A stretch of DNA of 6,632 nt from contig JAISRM010000238.1 of assembly GCA_031273645.1 (NCBI GenBank), positions 1 to 6,632 on the forward strand, in the 5' to 3' direction. Below are positions 5,501 to 6,632 of this stretch, in pieces. A program made the position numbers and the translations under genes. This DNA is from Endomicrobium sp. (GTDB lineage: Bacteria; Elusimicrobiota; Endomicrobiia; Endomicrobiales; Endomicrobiaceae). The notes under the pieces are model-generated. The model saw only the letters and a list, made by a program, of their open reading frames with translations. It did no database searches and was not told the origin of the DNA. How positions within the stretch are numbered: the first letter of the stretch is position 1; each line of letters opens with the position of its first letter.

Positions 5501-6632
5501 CAGCTATGAAGAGTTTGTTATAAGAAGAGAAGGCGCGGTAAAAATAAAAAGGGCTGCTTGGATTGCGTTTGCAGCCGGTTTGGCTGGCGCGCTGTTAATA
5601 GGCGCATCTGCTTACTGGGCTATTCTTCCCGCCGCTTTTTTTAATGTGTTAGCGCACGTTTCCCGCAATTTCACGGCTGTAGATGCAAAAATCTCCCGGC
5701 CGGCAACAAGTATAATTACCGATACGTTAAAAAGAACGTTCTTTGTTATTGCTTTTCTTGTTATTGCGGCAATATCTTCTTTTGCGTTCCCTGACAGCGC
5801 CGCTTATAAAACTCTTATCCCTCAATATATACAGCCTATAGAATACGTACAGCCTCTAAACGACAGCGTTTTAAGCGGCAGAACTTTTGAAACCGGCGGC
5901 GCAGCAGATCAGACAAAAATAACTTTGAGCATTAAAAGTATAGCATCTCGCCTGTGGGAAAGGCTTGATATTTCTGAAAGGCAAAAAGTTCGTATTTCTA
6001 AAGAGAAAGTGCAGGAAGCCGTTGAATTTTCTAACGGAGAATTTGCGCAAAAATATGTGAACGAAATTTACGATTTGATTGAAAAAAGCGGTGTTATTAT
6101 TTCGCAAAGAAGGCCGATTTTATTTATAGGAAATGATGTGATAGATTTTAAAGGGGCGATAGGATCTTTTTTCCCGCCGGACGATATTTTAGGTTTGTTG
6201 TCAAAAGCAAGCTTTATCATGGTTGACAGAGCGATTTTTGAAGAAACGGATGAAAAAATAATTAAATCATTGCTGTTTATGGTGATCCTTCACGAAAATA
6301 TTCACGCTGAAAACTACATATATCTTCAAGAAAATAAAACTTATATGACGAATATGGAAGATGAATATCTTGCATGTTATGTTACTCAGCAAGCTTTTAA
6401 AAGAGTTATGCCTGAAAGTAGAGAAATGATCTGGCAAGGATTGTGCGCGCAGACTTTTAAAGCAATGATGGACAATGCCGAAATTTTTATACAGACTCTA
6501 AATTCCGTAAAGAAAAACCTTTTAGATCCTTATAAATTCGGATATAAGCTTGGATACTTTCAATATACGGATATTCACAAACTTGAAGACAGTATTATGT
6601 CTATTTCTATGGAAACTCACAGAGGATACGAA
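2580..6632 (+). CDS. Giant exported multidomain protein: ChaN/Tiki-like + GHKL ATPase-like + TM + HExxH, 3'-truncated
   Basis: One frame of 1351 codons without a stop runs off the right edge. Residues 1-26 are a signal peptide ending AHA/A. Residues 55-475 resemble the EreA/ChaN-like (Tiki/TraB) superfamily: IQDLHCH (65-71), FVEGG (95-99), GLED (148-151) and VTGGFH (454-459), with a long helical insertion near 165-440. Residues 475-800 are mostly helical and unrecognised. Residues 815-920 look like a GHKL/RsbW-type ATPase: E824 and N828 in NEMLKNAFVHGN, and a G2-like HGKHLGIREM at 880-889, but no DxGxG box. Hydrophobic segments are at 992-1027 (one long helix or a hairpin) and 1054-1070. The C-terminal domain holds HENIH at 1238-1242 and MEDEYLACY from 1259, as in gluzincin proteases. 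The start at ATG-2580 follows an in-frame TGA at 2568. The Shine-Dalgarno is weak (TGAGAAA). Domain calls come from motifs read by eye; overall function is unknown. Confidence 0.9.
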   Translation, partial: MNKLISVFTALCFAVSIIGADIAHAAAGVNSAKVFDNSVSFIPFNLGRVVESKTFEDSRYTVINIQDLHCHIETQKNIERIIDALQKTYNISAIFVEGGYDEIDTGVFESVKDEKLKNNIIEGLFEKGRLTGAEYYYLKNDIKTPFYGLEDRDIHEQNLERLSKALNNNQKYNEKLSQIKAEIEYLKAKYFSRENHRFSATFEKYKSGAMPMERYYAVLRKYIEKLNRSGDKYNSLLSISSGKYPLFIAFCSLMQAKKKIEYNKAAFEIGSLVNYFKANLSYSQYNKLSLETAGFSDIEELGLRLPELSKQYGININAQSNLAKLINYIQASKKINLVEMLDEERRIAEDIRIAFSSTAEEIEISFLSDFYIYLESFLNTKITAGDYEFFEKEYPRFEKIYSKYAFKNALTDIKEDIAFLTKYYAVNKDRNSIFIKNIEKRLDKNSSDNIIIAVTGGFHSRGINKLFSENGTSYINVMPQITQETKSAEENYNSFLELNSVFSSQTLALSLALQARKPEIARLMIDIAAGELSDVAYDKKNIDLIIESIEEALGEKIEREFLSGKTTVELPGGFELILRNNNGKITSETPADLKTIKTDTQNFSQSLEAAKNLSSWLGAGFGIFNPRVSDTVKNIAAIAAKYNLITGDGLIFDIESNEALAEVIDGLDKNIIRKLPETLQSAILKAHQRDELINSQERIFARIFLAGYCALGLDKSALDAFFRQEYLASDIKSVFEEKINAGAVEEFDLELSQYYNKMPSIADSAARGKILAVTFKRFNTEGVQEYYARLEESIFHFSDNFVKSFFDKQLSSRERNKLIRALNEMLKNAFVHGNNLDGSLKTYVYADGGDKAITVINVKQKEKLPDDDENMILAAKANLHGKHLGIREMSEIGSYADFDMQLANGENIRAANFKTNDKPIFLELKSSSLIADMLGLKGSGLLTKILRGTLVGVIEMLPSALLPVDVFVNMHVNNSYEEFVIRREGAVKIKRAAWIAFAAGLAGALLIGASAYWAILPAAFFNVLAHVSRNFTAVDAKISRPATSIITDTLKRTFFVIAFLVIAAISSFAFPDSAAYKTLIPQYIQPIEYVQPLNDSVLSGRTFETGGAADQTKITLSIKSIASRLWERLDISERQKVRISKEKVQEAVEFSNGEFAQKYVNEIYDLIEKSGVIISQRRPILFIGNDVIDFKGAIGSFFPPDDILGLLSKASFIMVDRAIFEETDEKIIKSLLFMVILHENIHAENYIYLQENKTYMTNMEDEYLACYVTQQAFKRVMPESREMIWQGLCAQTFKAMMDNAEIFIQTLNSVKKNLLDPYKFGYKLGYFQYTDIHKLEDSIMSISMETHRGYE

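Noticed and set aside
5871..6107. Reverse-strand ORF of 78 codons
   Set aside because: It is antisense to the C-terminal domain of the giant gene and has no recognisable start signal or motif.
2049..6632. One protein made by TGA readthrough or recoding, since both frames are the same phase
   Set aside because: The downstream frame begins with its own ATG and signal peptide, and a strong terminator hairpin precedes the TGA. Shared phase is expected one time in three, and no other in-frame TGA suggests a recoded genetic code.

Overview
The window looks like a piece of an AT-rich bacterial chromosome (GC by eye in the upper 30s percent). It carries three plus-strand genes, two of which run off the window edges. 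Long exported multidomain proteins with an N-terminal IQDLHCH / VEGG / GGFH signature suggest an Elusimicrobiota/Endomicrobia- or Omnitrophota-like lineage. That placement is an inference from protein style; no rRNA or other phylogenetic marker is present.

Layout: (1) Bases 1-1901 hold the 3' part of a glycoside hydrolase with a clan GH-A (beta/alpha)8 barrel, related to the GH2 catalytic domain and to GH5/GH72. Its reading frame is open to the left edge, so the true start lies outside. (2) Bases 1902-2048 are a short AT-rich gap with a TTTACAATTT direct repeat and a candidate promoter. (3) Bases 2049-2570 encode a 173-residue secreted protein of no recognisable family. A textbook intrinsic terminator is folded into its last codons. 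(4) Bases 2580-6632 are a single uninterrupted frame of 1351 codons, still open at the right edge. It starts nine bases after the previous stop.

The large gene is the notable content. From N to C terminus it has a signal peptide, a domain resembling the EreA/ChaN-like (Tiki/TraB) superfamily with a long helical insertion, a helical region of unknown function, a GHKL (RsbW-like) ATPase fold with a degraded G1 motif, two hydrophobic membrane regions, and a C-terminal domain with HExxH and a downstream glutamate, as in gluzincin metalloproteases. I know of no named system with this combination. A signal peptide on a protein with an ATPase-like domain also poses a topology puzzle.

Nothing shows that the three genes work together. 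The hydrolase is separated from the second gene by 147 bases with its own promoter candidate. The terminator between the second and third genes suggests that the large gene is either attenuated or transcribed from a promoter inside the small gene. No tRNA, rRNA, CRISPR array, insertion sequence or attachment site was seen.
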